64,000 nt of DNA, from NCBI RefSeq assembly GCF_045788535.1, contig NZ_CP074074.1:558001-622000 (forward strand), given 5' to 3'. Within the stretch, counting starts at the first letter, position 1; each line of letters starts with the position of its first letter. This stretch comes from Allotamlana fucoidanivorans (lineage in GTDB: Bacteria; Bacteroidota; Bacteroidia; Flavobacteriales; Flavobacteriaceae). Under the pieces are notes generated by a model, which saw nothing but the letters and a program-made list of their open reading frames with translations, made no database searches and was not told the DNA's origin. Made by a program: the position numbers and the translations under genes. Of the stretch, positions 18,869 through 27,966 are shown piece after piece.

Positions 18869-19633
18869 TCAGCCTACAAACTGCATTACACTTTCAAAAA
18901 AATCTTTAGGATTTTCGGCATGTAGCCAATGCCCTGCATTTGACACCGTTACAATATTGGCATTTGGAAAGTGCTTTTTAATAATAGACGCATCATCAAC
19001 TCCTATATATTCAGACCGATCACCACGCAGAAACAGGGTTGGCTTTTCAAACAAGGCATAACTCGGCAAAGGCTCTCCTATCTCAGCGACCTCATCTCTT
19101 AAAACACTCAAATTTATTCTTAGTCCCAACTGTCCTTTTTCAACCCAATACAAATTTTTTAACAAAAATTGTCGTGTTCCGAAATCGGAAACATAATCTG
19201 AAAGTGCTTTATCGGCCTCACCTCGCCTTTTAATCGTGTTAAAATCCAAAGCACTTAATCCGTTTAAAATAGCATCATGATGTACAGGATAAAATCTGGG
19301 TGAAATATCGGCTACCATTAATTTTGATACTAATTCTGGATATTCAGAGGCAAACAACATAGCTACTTTCCCTCCCATAGAGTGTCCCAAAAGCAAAACA
19401 TCTTCCAATTGGTGTGCTTCACAATAACGTTTTAAATCTTCGGCTAACACTTCATAACTAAAAGCTTCATCATGAAAACTTCTACCATGGTTTCTTTGAT
19501 CAATTATATGCACCTGAAAACCTTGGTCTGCAAACTGACTTCCTAAAGTTTTCCAGTTATCACTCATCCCCAAAAAACCATGCAAAATTACAAATGGTTT
19601 ACCTTCTCCTAAAATATTTGAATGTAACAGCAT
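18869..19633 (-). CDS. Alpha/beta hydrolase, YbfF-like
   Basis: This is a 254-residue alpha/beta hydrolase. The oxyanion region is VILHGFLGMSDNW (15-27), the nucleophile S85 lies in LLLGHSMGGKVAM, and the catalytic histidine is in VSNAGHWLHAENP near 240. The acidic member is likely the Asp in LFLRGDRSEYI. The sequence is closest in pattern to YbfF-type esterases acting on short acyl esters or acyl-CoA, but the substrate is unproven. Its ATG coincides with the last base of pdxJ (one shared base), which indicates translational coupling. Confidence 0.87.
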   Translation of the reverse strand: MLLHSNILGEGKPFVILHGFLGMSDNWKTLGSQFADQGFQVHIIDQRNHGRSFHDEAFSYEVLAEDLKRYCEAHQLEDVLLLGHSMGGKVAMLFASEYPELVSKLMVADISPRFYPVHHDAILNGLSALDFNTIKRRGEADKALSDYVSDFGTRQFLLKNLYWVEKGQLGLRINLSVLRDEVAEIGEPLPSYALFEKPTLFLRGDRSEYIGVDDASIIKKHFPNANIVTVSNAGHWLHAENPKDFFESVMQFVG

Positions 19634-20346
19634 TATTTTAATTTGTGTAAATACATTTGAATCACATTTTCAACCCCCATATACAAACTCTCTGCTATTA
19701 AAGCATGCCCAATAGAAACTTCTAACAGACCTGGAATGCATGACTTAAAATATTTAATATTTTCTAAAGACAAATCATGCCCAGCATTAACGCCCAACCC
19801 AAAATCATTTGCCAATTTTGCGCTTTCTACGTAAGGTTTAATAGCATCTTTATCTCCAAAACTATACTGGTGCGCATAACCTTCTGTATATAGTTCAATC
19901 CTATCTGTTCCTGTTGCCTTAGCACCTTCAATTTGATTTAAAACTGGGTCAACAAATATGGAGGTTCTAATGCCATTACTTTGAAATTCTGCAATAACAT
20001 CAACCAAAAAGTCTTTGTGTTTTATGGTATCCCATCCTGCATTACTTGTTATAGCATCCTCGGCATCTGGCACTAGAGTTACCTGAGTAGGCTTCACTTC
20101 AAGCACTAAATCAATAAAAGAAGGAATAGGATTCCCTTCTATATTATATTCTGTATAAACTCCAGGTTTTAAATCTCTGGCATCTTGATATCTAATGTGT
20201 CTTTCATCTGGTCTTGGATGAATGGTAACACCTTCTGCCCCAAAACGTTGCACATCTTTCGCAAACTGAACCACATTAGGCACATCTCCACCTCTTGAGT
20301 TTCTTAAAGTCGCTATTTTATTTATATTAACACTTAACTTTGTCAT
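19633..20346 (-). CDS. pdxJ: Pyridoxine 5'-phosphate synthase PdxJ
   Basis: PdxJ condenses 1-deoxy-D-xylulose 5-phosphate with 3-amino-2-oxopropyl phosphate to form pyridoxine 5'-phosphate, the last ring-forming step of the DXP-dependent vitamin B6 route. The 237 residues follow the family closely: LSVNINKIATLRNSRGG at the start, GVTIHPRPDERHIRYQD (about 54-70), VTLVPDAEDAITSNAGWD, and the C-terminal EVSIGHALIAESLYMG. The start is fixed by the domain. The gene is first of a three-gene group. Confidence 0.97.
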   Translation of the reverse strand: MTKLSVNINKIATLRNSRGGDVPNVVQFAKDVQRFGAEGVTIHPRPDERHIRYQDARDLKPGVYTEYNIEGNPIPSFIDLVLEVKPTQVTLVPDAEDAITSNAGWDTIKHKDFLVDVIAEFQSNGIRTSIFVDPVLNQIEGAKATGTDRIELYTEGYAHQYSFGDKDAIKPYVESAKLANDFGLGVNAGHDLSLENIKYFKSCIPGLLEVSIGHALIAESLYMGVENVIQMYLHKLK

Positions 20347-20362
20347 AAATCTATTTTAAAAA

Positions 20363-20370
20363 CAAAAATA
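20363..20370 (-). promoter_or_regulatory. Candidate -7 element of pdxJ
   Basis: TATTTTTG on the minus strand matches TAnnTTTG and ends 17 bases before the ATG. No TTG occurs at the -33 spacing. Confidence 0.4.
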
Positions 20371-20497
20371 CAAAGTTGAACAGCCTTACATACTTTTTTT
20401 TTAATTAATTTGCAGAATCTGTTATATGCTATTCCTACTAAAAAGCACTGGAATTATAACAACAAAACTTTGTTTTTAACTAAAAAAACTATCAAAG

Positions 20498-21157
20498 ATG
20501 AAACTTTCAGAATTCATCATAAACGATGTTAAACCTTTAAATAGCAAAAGTAAAATTAGCGATTTACAGTTGCTGTTTAACCAATTAACATTTTCTCATG
20601 TGCCCATTCAAGATGACCATAAAAATTATTTAGGTTGTTTTTCTGAAGCCGATGCTTATTGTTGTGAAAAGGACAAAACCTTAGATGATTACAGACATTC
20701 TTTTGAAAACTTCTTTGTTAGAGACACAACTATTTTACTTGATATTGTTGAGGCTTTTGCCGTAAACTCAACCAACATCATGCCTATATTAGATATTAAT
20801 AATAGGTATTTAGGATATTACGAATTAAACGATATTATCCATTTACTAGGCGAGGCACCATTTTTTGCTGAAGCGGGTGGTATATTGGTGATAGAAAAAG
20901 GCATAAATGATTACTCTTTTAGTGAACTTAGCCAGATTGTAGAATCAAATGATGGTAAATTGTTAGGCGCCTTTATTTCAAAAATGAATTCAGACTTAGT
21001 TCAAATTACTCTTAAAGTAGGTAATACCAGCCTTAATGAGGTCATTCAAACGTTTAGAAGATACAGCTATAACATTGTTTCTGGTCATGAAGAAGACGGC
21101 TACTTAGAAAGCTTAAAAGAACGCTCAAATTATCTAAGAAAATACCTTAACATTTAA
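20498..21157 (+). CDS. CBS-domain protein with ACT-like C-terminus
   Basis: The first 120 of 219 residues form a CBS pair (LSEFIINDVKPLNSKSKISD, then FSHVPIQD and NIMPILDINNRYLGYYEL), which usually senses adenine nucleotides. Residues about 128-219 (GGILVIEKGINDYSFSELSQ) resemble an ACT-type beta-alpha-beta regulatory fold. There is no catalytic domain, so it is a free regulatory or sensor subunit. It precedes nadK by three bases and must be co-translated with it, which suggests a link to NAD(P) metabolism; that is inference. Confidence 0.82.
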   Translation: MKLSEFIINDVKPLNSKSKISDLQLLFNQLTFSHVPIQDDHKNYLGCFSEADAYCCEKDKTLDDYRHSFENFFVRDTTILLDIVEAFAVNSTNIMPILDINNRYLGYYELNDIIHLLGEAPFFAEAGGILVIEKGINDYSFSELSQIVESNDGKLLGAFISKMNSDLVQITLKVGNTSLNEVIQTFRRYSYNIVSGHEEDGYLESLKERSNYLRKYLNI

Positions 21158-21160
21158 TCT

Positions 21161-22045
21161 ATGAAAGTTGCTGTTTTTGGCCGATTTTACAACAAAAGAA
21201 CTTCTTCTTCTGTAGAGAGGCTTTCTAATTTTCTCCTAAAAAAAGGTATCGATGTCTATATTGAAAGCACCTTTTTTAATCTCATAAAAGAAGAATCTGT
21301 TTTAATTAAAGATTTTAACAGATATAAGACCTTTAAAACACTTGACACCTCCTTTGAATTTTTAATAAGTATTGGCGGTGATGGTACCATTTTAAGAGCC
21401 ATCACTTTTGTAAAAGACATTGAAATTCCAATAATAGGAATCAATACAGGTAGACTTGGTTTTTTAGCAACCATACAGGTTGATGTTATTGAGAACGCCT
21501 TACAAAACATTATTGATGGTAAATACCGCATCTCAGAAAGAAGTTTACTGTCTGTAGAAACCTCATCAGATAATAAGGATATAAAGGCTCTAAATTTTGC
21601 ATTAAATGAAGTAGCAGTGAGCAGAAAGAACACCACCTCTATGATTACTGTTGAAACACACTTAAATGGAGAATATTTAACATCATATTGGAGCGACGGT
21701 CTTATAGTGTCCACCCCAACAGGCTCTACAGGATACTCTCTAAGTTGTGGCGGTCCCGTGATTACTCCGGGAACCGATAGCTTTGTTTTAACACCCATTG
21801 CACCGCACAATTTAAGCGCACGCCCGCTTATTATTCCAGACTCCACAGAAATACAACTTAGAGTAAGTGGCCGTGAAGAACAACATTTAGTTTCATTAGA
21901 TTCCAGAATTGCTACATTAAACAATGACACGTTAATCACCATAAAAAAAGCTGATTTCAAAATTAAAATGATTGACCTTTTAGATGAAAGCTTTCTTATT
22001 ACCCTCAGAAAAAAGCTACTTTGGGGAGAAGACAGACGTAATTAA
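21161..22045 (+). CDS. nadK: NAD kinase
   Basis: NAD kinase makes NADP from NAD with ATP or polyphosphate. The 294 residues carry the conserved ISIGGDGTILRAI (about 69-81), the NTGRLGFLA motif (about 94-102), the NEVAV motif and the glycine-rich TPTGSTGYSLSCGGPVI (about 184-200). Length and start are normal. It is coupled to the CBS-domain gene upstream. Confidence 0.97.
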   Translation: MKVAVFGRFYNKRTSSSVERLSNFLLKKGIDVYIESTFFNLIKEESVLIKDFNRYKTFKTLDTSFEFLISIGGDGTILRAITFVKDIEIPIIGINTGRLGFLATIQVDVIENALQNIIDGKYRISERSLLSVETSSDNKDIKALNFALNEVAVSRKNTTSMITVETHLNGEYLTSYWSDGLIVSTPTGSTGYSLSCGGPVITPGTDSFVLTPIAPHNLSARPLIIPDSTEIQLRVSGREEQHLVSLDSRIATLNNDTLITIKKADFKIKMIDLLDESFLITLRKKLLWGEDRRN

Positions 22046-22142
22046 ATCTAACTTGATGTGGCATCAAAGCAATATTTTGAAGGAAAAACTGTTTTAACCT
22101 CATACTAATTAGTTCAAATTACCACGAGCTAATCTTATTTAT

Positions 22143-22150
22143 TATATTTG
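22143..22150 (+). promoter_or_regulatory. Candidate -7 element before the PorG-like gene
   Basis: TATATTTG fits TAnnTTTG and lies 17 bases before the ATG, giving a very short leader. The -33 element is poor. Confidence 0.45.
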
Positions 22151-22167
22151 CAAACTTTTGATTATTT

Positions 22168-22854
22168 ATGAGGCGATTAACCATATTGATTTTAAGCATA
22201 TTAAGCACATACTTTAGCTATTCCCAAATCAACGAAATTGGTGTTTTTCTTGGCGGGAGTAATTTTATTGGGGATGTGGGTGCTACCAATTACATTGCCC
22301 CAAACGCCCCAACCTTAGGAGTGCTTTACAAATGGAATGCTAGTGAAAGGCATTCTTGGCGAGCTTCAATACTGTATTCAGATTTAATTGCAGAAGATAT
22401 AAAATCTGATGACCCAAGACGCCAAGAAAGAGATTACTACTTTAACTCTAATTTACTTGAAATTTCAGCAGGTTTAGAGTTTACTTTTATGGATTTTGAT
22501 CTTCATAGTGGAGAAACAGCCTATACACCATACCTGTATTCAGGTCTTACAGCAACTAAATTTGACAATTATTACTTCCCCAATGGCCTTCAGGTTTCTG
22601 AAAACACATCAAGCTGGACAGTTGGGATTCCAATGGTTGCTGGGTTTAAAGTATCTGTTATTAATAGCTTTGTATTGGGTATTGAAATTGGAGCACGTTA
22701 CACCTTTACCGATGAAATGGACGGAAGCTTGCCATCAAAACCTGAAAATCAACAGTATAGATTTGGAAACATTAATAATAATGATTGGTATGTCTTCTCA
22801 GGAATTACACTAACTTACACCTTTGGAGAAAATCCTTGTTACTGCGTTAAATGA
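22168..22854 (+). CDS. PorG-like outer membrane protein (DUF6089)
   Basis: The 228-residue protein has a signal peptide (ILILSILSTYFSYSQ) and a beta-barrel pattern of alternating hydrophobic strands, ending ITLTYTFGENPCYCVK. The opening NEIGVFLGGSNFIGDVGATNYI is characteristic of DUF6089 proteins, the family of PorG of the type IX secretion system. The position directly before uppS and bamA is the usual flavobacterial arrangement. Participation in T9SS is inferred from the family; paralogues with other roles exist. Confidence 0.8.
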   Translation: MRRLTILILSILSTYFSYSQINEIGVFLGGSNFIGDVGATNYIAPNAPTLGVLYKWNASERHSWRASILYSDLIAEDIKSDDPRRQERDYYFNSNLLEISAGLEFTFMDFDLHSGETAYTPYLYSGLTATKFDNYYFPNGLQVSENTSSWTVGIPMVAGFKVSVINSFVLGIEIGARYTFTDEMDGSLPSKPENQQYRFGNINNNDWYVFSGITLTYTFGENPCYCVK

Positions 22855-22855
22855 T

Positions 22856-23596
22856 ATGAATTTGAAAGCCAACATACGCACAGATTTACTACCCGTTCAC
22901 ATAGCCATAATCATGGACGGCAATGGTCGTTGGGCTAAACAAAAAGGTTTAATACGAGCGGTTGGACACGAGAATGGCACTAAATCTGTGAAGCAATCAG
23001 TTGAAGCATGTGCCGAGTTAGGTGTAAAAAACTTAACCCTCTATGCGTTTTCAACAGAAAATTGGAACAGACCAAAACTAGAAGTACAAACCCTTATGAA
23101 ACTTTTAGTGTCTTCTCTTAAAAAAGAGATTAAAACACTACAAGACAACAATATCAAACTAAATGCTATAGGTTGTTTAAGCACTCTGCCTTCAAAAGTA
23201 TATAAAGAACTTTTTGAAGTCATTGAAAAAACAAAAAACAACACAAGAATGACCTTAACACTTGCCTTAAGCTATGGTTCAAGAGAAGAAATAACAAACG
23301 CAGTAAAAGAAATTAGCATTAAAGTTAAAAATAATATAATTTCGCCCGAAACTATTGATGAATCAATTATAAATGAGCATCTTTACACGCAAAATTTACC
23401 AGACGTAGATTTGCTTATTAGAACAAGCGGTGAGCAACGTATAAGTAATTTTTTGTTATGGCAAATTGCGTATGCCGAATTATATTTTACAAATGTATTA
23501 TGGCCAGATTTCACCAAACAGCATTTGTATGAAGCTATTATTGAATATCAAAAACGAGAACGACGATTTGGGAAAACAAGTGAACAACTTAGTTAA
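22856..23596 (+). CDS. uppS: Isoprenyl transferase (undecaprenyl diphosphate synthase)
   Basis: UppS builds the C55 lipid carrier for peptidoglycan and other envelope polymers by cis-prenyl transfer. The signature HIAIIMDGNGRWAKQKG carries the catalytic Asp and the diphosphate-binding residues. LTLYAFSTENWNRP and LLIRTSGEQRISNFLLWQ follow in the usual order. I chose the ATG at 22856, two bases past the upstream stop, rather than a TTG at 22823 that would overlap the PorG-like gene and add an atypical leader. This gives 246 residues, a normal length. Confidence 0.95.
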   Translation: MNLKANIRTDLLPVHIAIIMDGNGRWAKQKGLIRAVGHENGTKSVKQSVEACAELGVKNLTLYAFSTENWNRPKLEVQTLMKLLVSSLKKEIKTLQDNNIKLNAIGCLSTLPSKVYKELFEVIEKTKNNTRMTLTLALSYGSREEITNAVKEISIKVKNNIISPETIDESIINEHLYTQNLPDVDLLIRTSGEQRISNFLLWQIAYAELYFTNVLWPDFTKQHLYEAIIEYQKRERRFGKTSEQLS

Positions 23597-26168
23597 TATC
23601 TTACATAAAACCGCACTGTTAAAGTACTTTATAGCTTTTATCCTTTTTATAAATTACTTTAATATTCAAGCTCAAGAATTTAACGGAAAGTATACCATTG
23701 CAGAAATAACGGTTTCTGGCAACACCTCTTTTAGCGAACAAACCATCATAACCTATTCTGGATTAAGAAAAGGGTCTGAAATAACCATACCTGGTGAAAA
23801 AATAAGTGACGCCATAAAAAAACTGTGGAATTCTAAACTTTTTAATGATATTGAAGTGTATGTCACTAAAATTGAAGACAATTCTGCTTACCTGCAAATT
23901 AAGCTATCTGATTTACCTCAATTGAATGACTTAAAAATCAATGGTGTAAAAAAAGGCAAACAAGACGCTATAATAAAAGACAACAAATTAAACAAAGGGG
24001 TAAAAGTCACTGAAAACCTTATTACTACAACCAAAAACTTCTTAACTAAAAAGTATCAAAAGGAAGGTTTTTTAAACACGAAGGTTCATATTAACACTAT
24101 TGATGTGCAAGACTCTGTTGAAACCGCAAGAGTAAATATGGTACTTAATATTGATAAAGGAGAAAAAGTAAAAATAAAAGACATTGCTTTTTCAGGCAAT
24201 AATATTCTAAGCGATAAAAAGCTTAGAAAAAGTATGAAAAGTACAAAGAAAATAAATCGCCTTAGAGTATTTAAGCGATCAAAATATATTGATTCGGCTT
24301 ATCAAGCAGATTTAGGACATATTATAGACACCTACAAAGAAAATGGGTATCGGGATGCTAGAATACTTTCAGATAGTATTATATACAATACAGACAAAAC
24401 CATTTCATTACAAATTGATGTTAATGAAGGGGAACTCTATACCTTTGGAGATATTAAATTCATAGGAAACACCGTTTATAGTGACCAATACTTAAAGCGT
24501 CTTTTAAGAATTAATAAGGGTGATACCTACAATGGTATTCTGCTACAGGAGCGTATTGCAGACAATTCAAAACCTGATGCCTTAGACATTACTAACCTGT
24601 ATCAAAATAACGGGTATTTGTTCTCAAGCATTAACCCCGTTGAAGTTAGTGCAGACAATAATGTTATTGATTTAGAGATTAGAATTTCTGAAGGTAAACC
24701 CGCCTATTTTAATACTGTAACCGTTGTTGGAAATGATAAGACAAATGATCATGTTATTTACAGAGAGTTACGCACCAGACCCGGGCAGCTTTACAGTAAA
24801 GCCAATGTGGTAAGAACGGTACGAGAACTTGGTCAACTCGGTTTCTTTGATGCCCAAGAAATAGCTCCTAATTTTATTAATCCGAATCCTGTTGAAGGCA
24901 CTATAGACATGGAATACTCGGTTAAAGAAACAGGATCGAGCCAAATTGAACTACAAGGCGGCTATGGTGGTGGAGGTTTCATTGGTACTTTAGGGCTATC
25001 TTTCAATAACTTTTCTATTAAAGATATCTTTAAAAAAGATGCTTACAAACCTATCCCAATGGGCGATGGTCAAAAATTAGCATTACGCCTCCAAGCCAGT
25101 AGATTTTATCAAACCTATAGTTTCTCGTTTTCAGAACCTTGGTTAGGCGGTAAACGCCCTGTACAGTTTTCTGCATCACTGTCGCACACCAAGCAGTTTT
25201 TATATGACTTTGTTTCTAGAAAAGCTGATAAAAGCCGAAGCTTTAATATTACAGGGATTACATTCGGGCTTGCTAAGCGCTTAACCGTACCTGATGATTT
25301 CTTTACTTTATCGCAGTCTATTGGTTTTCAACGTTATGATTTAAACAACTATAACACGGGCTTATTTACTTTTGGTGATGGTTATTCAAACAATTTATCT
25401 TACACCATAGGTTTAAGCAGAAATAACACTAGCGTAGACCCTATTTACCCTACGGGTGGTTCTAATTTTGCAATTACTGCTAAATTTTCACCTCCATGGT
25501 CTTTATTTAACGGTGTAGATTACGAAGCCTTGGCTAATGAAAGAGAAGAAAACGATGTGATTAGAAGAGACCCAACAAAGCCTGAGTCTGAAAGACAAGC
25601 TGCCCAAGCAAGAGTGGCCGAAATTGATCAGGAACGTTTTAAATGGCTAGAATTTTATAAAATAAAATTTAAAGGAGATTGGTATACACAACTAGCCAAA
25701 GATCTTGTATTAAGACCTAGTGTTGAGTTAGGATATTTAGGAGCTTACAATAATGCAAGAGGTGTTATCCCGTTTGAACGCTTCTTTTTAGGAGGTGATG
25801 GTTTAGGAAATTATAGTTTAGATGGTAGAGAAGCTATTCAGCTTCGTGGTTACCCTAATCAATCGTTGTCAAGCGAAGATGGCGGAAGTATTTATAATAA
25901 GTTTTCTTTAGAATTGCGCTACCCTATTACTTTGAAAGCGTCGGCAAAAATATACGCCTTATCTTTCTTAGAAGCAGGTGCCTCCTTTGATAATTTTAGA
26001 GATTATAATCCGTTTAATTTATATAGATCTGCCGGTGTAGGCGTTAGAATTTTCATGCCTGCTTTTGGTCTATTAGGTATTGATTTTGGTCATGGATTTG
26101 ATTCTTTACCTGGCGAAACTGGACCTCATGGATGGGAAACACACTTTATTATTGGACAGCAGTTTTAA
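23580..26168 (+). CDS. bamA: Outer membrane assembly factor BamA
   Basis: BamA is the central pore of the machinery that folds beta-barrel proteins into the outer membrane. The open frame reaches back to 23466, but the GTG at 23580, inside the end of uppS, gives a proper signal peptide (LLKYFIAFILFINYFNIQAQ). POTRA repeats follow (ITVSGNTSF, INGVKKGK, IAFSGNNILSD, IKFIGNTVYSD, VTVVGNDKTND). A 16-strand barrel follows from about 480, with FERFFLGGDGLGNYSLDGRE and the C-terminal IDFGHGFD and aromatic end IIGQQF. The overlap with uppS implies coupled translation. Confidence 0.95.
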   Translation: MNNLVNILHKTALLKYFIAFILFINYFNIQAQEFNGKYTIAEITVSGNTSFSEQTIITYSGLRKGSEITIPGEKISDAIKKLWNSKLFNDIEVYVTKIEDNSAYLQIKLSDLPQLNDLKINGVKKGKQDAIIKDNKLNKGVKVTENLITTTKNFLTKKYQKEGFLNTKVHINTIDVQDSVETARVNMVLNIDKGEKVKIKDIAFSGNNILSDKKLRKSMKSTKKINRLRVFKRSKYIDSAYQADLGHIIDTYKENGYRDARILSDSIIYNTDKTISLQIDVNEGELYTFGDIKFIGNTVYSDQYLKRLLRINKGDTYNGILLQERIADNSKPDALDITNLYQNNGYLFSSINPVEVSADNNVIDLEIRISEGKPAYFNTVTVVGNDKTNDHVIYRELRTRPGQLYSKANVVRTVRELGQLGFFDAQEIAPNFINPNPVEGTIDMEYSVKETGSSQIELQGGYGGGGFIGTLGLSFNNFSIKDIFKKDAYKPIPMGDGQKLALRLQASRFYQTYSFSFSEPWLGGKRPVQFSASLSHTKQFLYDFVSRKADKSRSFNITGITFGLAKRLTVPDDFFTLSQSIGFQRYDLNNYNTGLFTFGDGYSNNLSYTIGLSRNNTSVDPIYPTGGSNFAITAKFSPPWSLFNGVDYEALANEREENDVIRRDPTKPESERQAAQARVAEIDQERFKWLEFYKIKFKGDWYTQLAKDLVLRPSVELGYLGAYNNARGVIPFERFFLGGDGLGNYSLDGREAIQLRGYPNQSLSSEDGGSIYNKFSLELRYPITLKASAKIYALSFLEAGASFDNFRDYNPFNLYRSAGVGVRIFMPAFGLLGIDFGHGFDSLPGETGPHGWETHFIIGQQF

Positions 26169-26344
26169 AACGATAAATTATTTTGGCACGATATTTTCTA
26201 TTAACACATTAATGATTTGCTAGTGAATTAAAATTTTTAAGGTTATATTTCGTTAATTTTGAAGATTAAATTCTTAAAAAGCATATTTAAAATCTATTTG
26301 CATTTTAGAATTTATTGAAACCTAATAATTAAAACATCAAACAA

Positions 26345-27349
26345 ATGCAAAAAAACGTTCTTTTTTTACTGACATTAGTTTTTATGCTAAGCCTTTCATC
26401 TTTTGCCCAACGCGGCGTTAGAATTGCCTACATAGACACTGAATATATTTTAGAGAATGTTCCTGAATATCAAGAAGCCACAGCTCAATTAAATAGTAAA
26501 GCTCAAAAGTGGAAAAATGAGATCCAACTAAAATTAGCAGAAGTTGAACAACAGCGCACAGCGCTAAACAATGAAAAAGCCCTTCTAACCAGTGAGCTAT
26601 TTGCAGAACGGAAAGAAGACATTGAGTTTACTGAAAAAGAAATTTTAGATTATCAACAAAAACGTTTCGGCCCAAATGGTGATTTATTTATTCAGAAAAA
26701 ACAATTGATGCAACCTATACAAGATCAAATATTTGCCGCTGTTCAAGATTTAGCTAAAGGCAGACAATATGATTTTATATTTGACAAATCCTCTGATGCC
26801 ACCATGCTCTTTTCGGCAAAACAATATGATTTAAGTGAGCAGATATTAAGAACCATAAACCGCTCATCAAAACGTAAGCAAGCCCAAACAAAAGCAGAAC
26901 GAAAAGCGGCTAAAGATGAAGAACTCATTCCTGAAATTAACGAAGAATTAGAAGCTCGTGAAAAAGCATTAGAGGAAAAGAAAGCGGCTAGAGAAAGTGC
27001 TATTGAAAAAGCCAGACAAGAAAAACTAGCTGCGCGTGAAGCCAAAGTGAAGGCCGCAGAAGAAAAGCGCAAAAAAACGCTAGAGGAAAGAGAAAAAGCA
27101 AAGCAAGCCAAATTAGATACCAGAAATCAAACAACTCAAAAAACGGATGATTCAAAAAGTTCTGAAAAGGCAGAAACGGCATTAAAATCAAATGAGGTTA
27201 AACCTGAGCATGTAAAAAAAACCAGAGCTGAACTTATTGAAGAGAACAGACAGAAAAAACTAAAACAAAGAGAAGAAAGAAAAAAGGCACTTGAAGAACG
27301 TAAGCAAAAAATTCTTGAAGAGCGCCAAAAAAAACAAGATAGTATTTAA
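26345..27349 (+). CDS. OmpH/Skp family chaperone with long charged tail
   Basis: This periplasmic chaperone of the Skp type should hold unfolded outer-membrane proteins for BamA, which lies upstream. After a signal peptide ending SSFAQR, residues about 25-175 fit the OmpH domain (RIAYIDTEYILENVPEYQEA, long coiled coil, then YDFIFDKSSDATMLFSA). The remaining 160 residues are a Lys/Glu/Arg/Ala-rich coil with near-repeats such as EEKKAARE, EREKAKQAK and EERKQKILEERQ. Normal Skp proteins end at about 165 residues, so the tail doubles the length. It probably shares a transcript with the next, normal-sized paralogue. Confidence 0.88.
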   Translation: MQKNVLFLLTLVFMLSLSSFAQRGVRIAYIDTEYILENVPEYQEATAQLNSKAQKWKNEIQLKLAEVEQQRTALNNEKALLTSELFAERKEDIEFTEKEILDYQQKRFGPNGDLFIQKKQLMQPIQDQIFAAVQDLAKGRQYDFIFDKSSDATMLFSAKQYDLSEQILRTINRSSKRKQAQTKAERKAAKDEELIPEINEELEAREKALEEKKAARESAIEKARQEKLAAREAKVKAAEEKRKKTLEEREKAKQAKLDTRNQTTQKTDDSKSSEKAETALKSNEVKPEHVKKTRAELIEENRQKKLKQREERKKALEERKQKILEERQKKQDSI

Positions 27350-27397
27350 TAAAAAACAAATAATAAATTTATAACACACTTAATACGATTAAAGAAA

Positions 27398-27898
27398 ATG
27401 AAACAATTTAGAACTCTCCTTTTAGCAACTGCATTATGTATAATAACTGTTAGTTTTTCACAAGCACAAAGTAAGGTTGCTCATATAAACACGCAGGAAT
27501 TAATAGCTGCTATGCCTGAAGCTAAAGCCGCACAAACAGAGATTGAAACCTTAGGTAAAACGTATCAAACAGATATTCAAGCTTCAATTACTGAATATCA
27601 AAATACAGTTAAACAATATGACGCTGAAGCTGAAACTAAAACAGCTGAAGAAAACCAAAAACGCATGGTTGAACTTCAAGAAAAGCAACAACGTATTGCT
27701 CAGTTTCGTCAAGACGCACAAAAAGATTTAGCAGAAAAGGAAGCTGAACTTTTTAAGCCTATTCAAGAAAAAGCTATGAAAGCAATCAATGACGTTGCTC
27801 AAGAAAAAGGCTACCAGTATGTATTAGATCGTGCTACGTTAATTGTTGCTAATGGTGACGATATTTTAGCTGATGTAAAGAAAAAGTTAGGCATCTAA
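27398..27898 (+). CDS. OmpH/Skp family periplasmic chaperone
   Basis: The second Skp paralogue has 166 residues, the standard length. It has a signal peptide ending FSQAQ, the opening KVAHINTQELIAAMPEAKAAQ, a long coiled coil, and the closing strand YQYVLDRATLIVANGDDILAD. It sits 48 bases after the long-tailed paralogue and is closed by a strong terminator. The pair after bamA is a common flavobacterial arrangement. Confidence 0.93.
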   Translation: MKQFRTLLLATALCIITVSFSQAQSKVAHINTQELIAAMPEAKAAQTEIETLGKTYQTDIQASITEYQNTVKQYDAEAETKTAEENQKRMVELQEKQQRIAQFRQDAQKDLAEKEAELFKPIQEKAMKAINDVAQEKGYQYVLDRATLIVANGDDILADVKKKLGI

Positions 27899-27923
27899 AT
27901 AATATAGATTTAAAAAAACTTAT

Positions 27924-27957
27924 AAAAGCTGTCTTTTCTAGGCAGCTTTTTTATTTT
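27924..27957 (+). terminator. Rho-independent terminator after the Skp pair
   Basis: An 8-bp perfect stem, AAAAGCTG with CAGCTTTT, has an 11-base loop and a T-rich tail that begins within the 3' arm. It separates the Skp genes from murI, nine bases before the murI ATG. Confidence 0.88.
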
Positions 27958-27966
27958 TGTTTTAAC

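Noticed and set aside
21256..21960. Long minus-strand open frame (234 residues) opposite nadK
   Set aside because: It is a shadow of the nadK coding sequence; it has no promoter or protein-like pattern, whereas nadK is fully conserved.
22496..22813. A 105-residue plus-strand frame inside the PorG-like gene
   Set aside because: It lies in another frame of a well-supported barrel gene and has no coding character.
26743..27191. Minus-strand frames opposite the Skp paralogue tail
   Set aside because: They mirror the Lys/Glu/Ala-rich coil as Phe/Leu/Ser-rich strings; a codon artefact.
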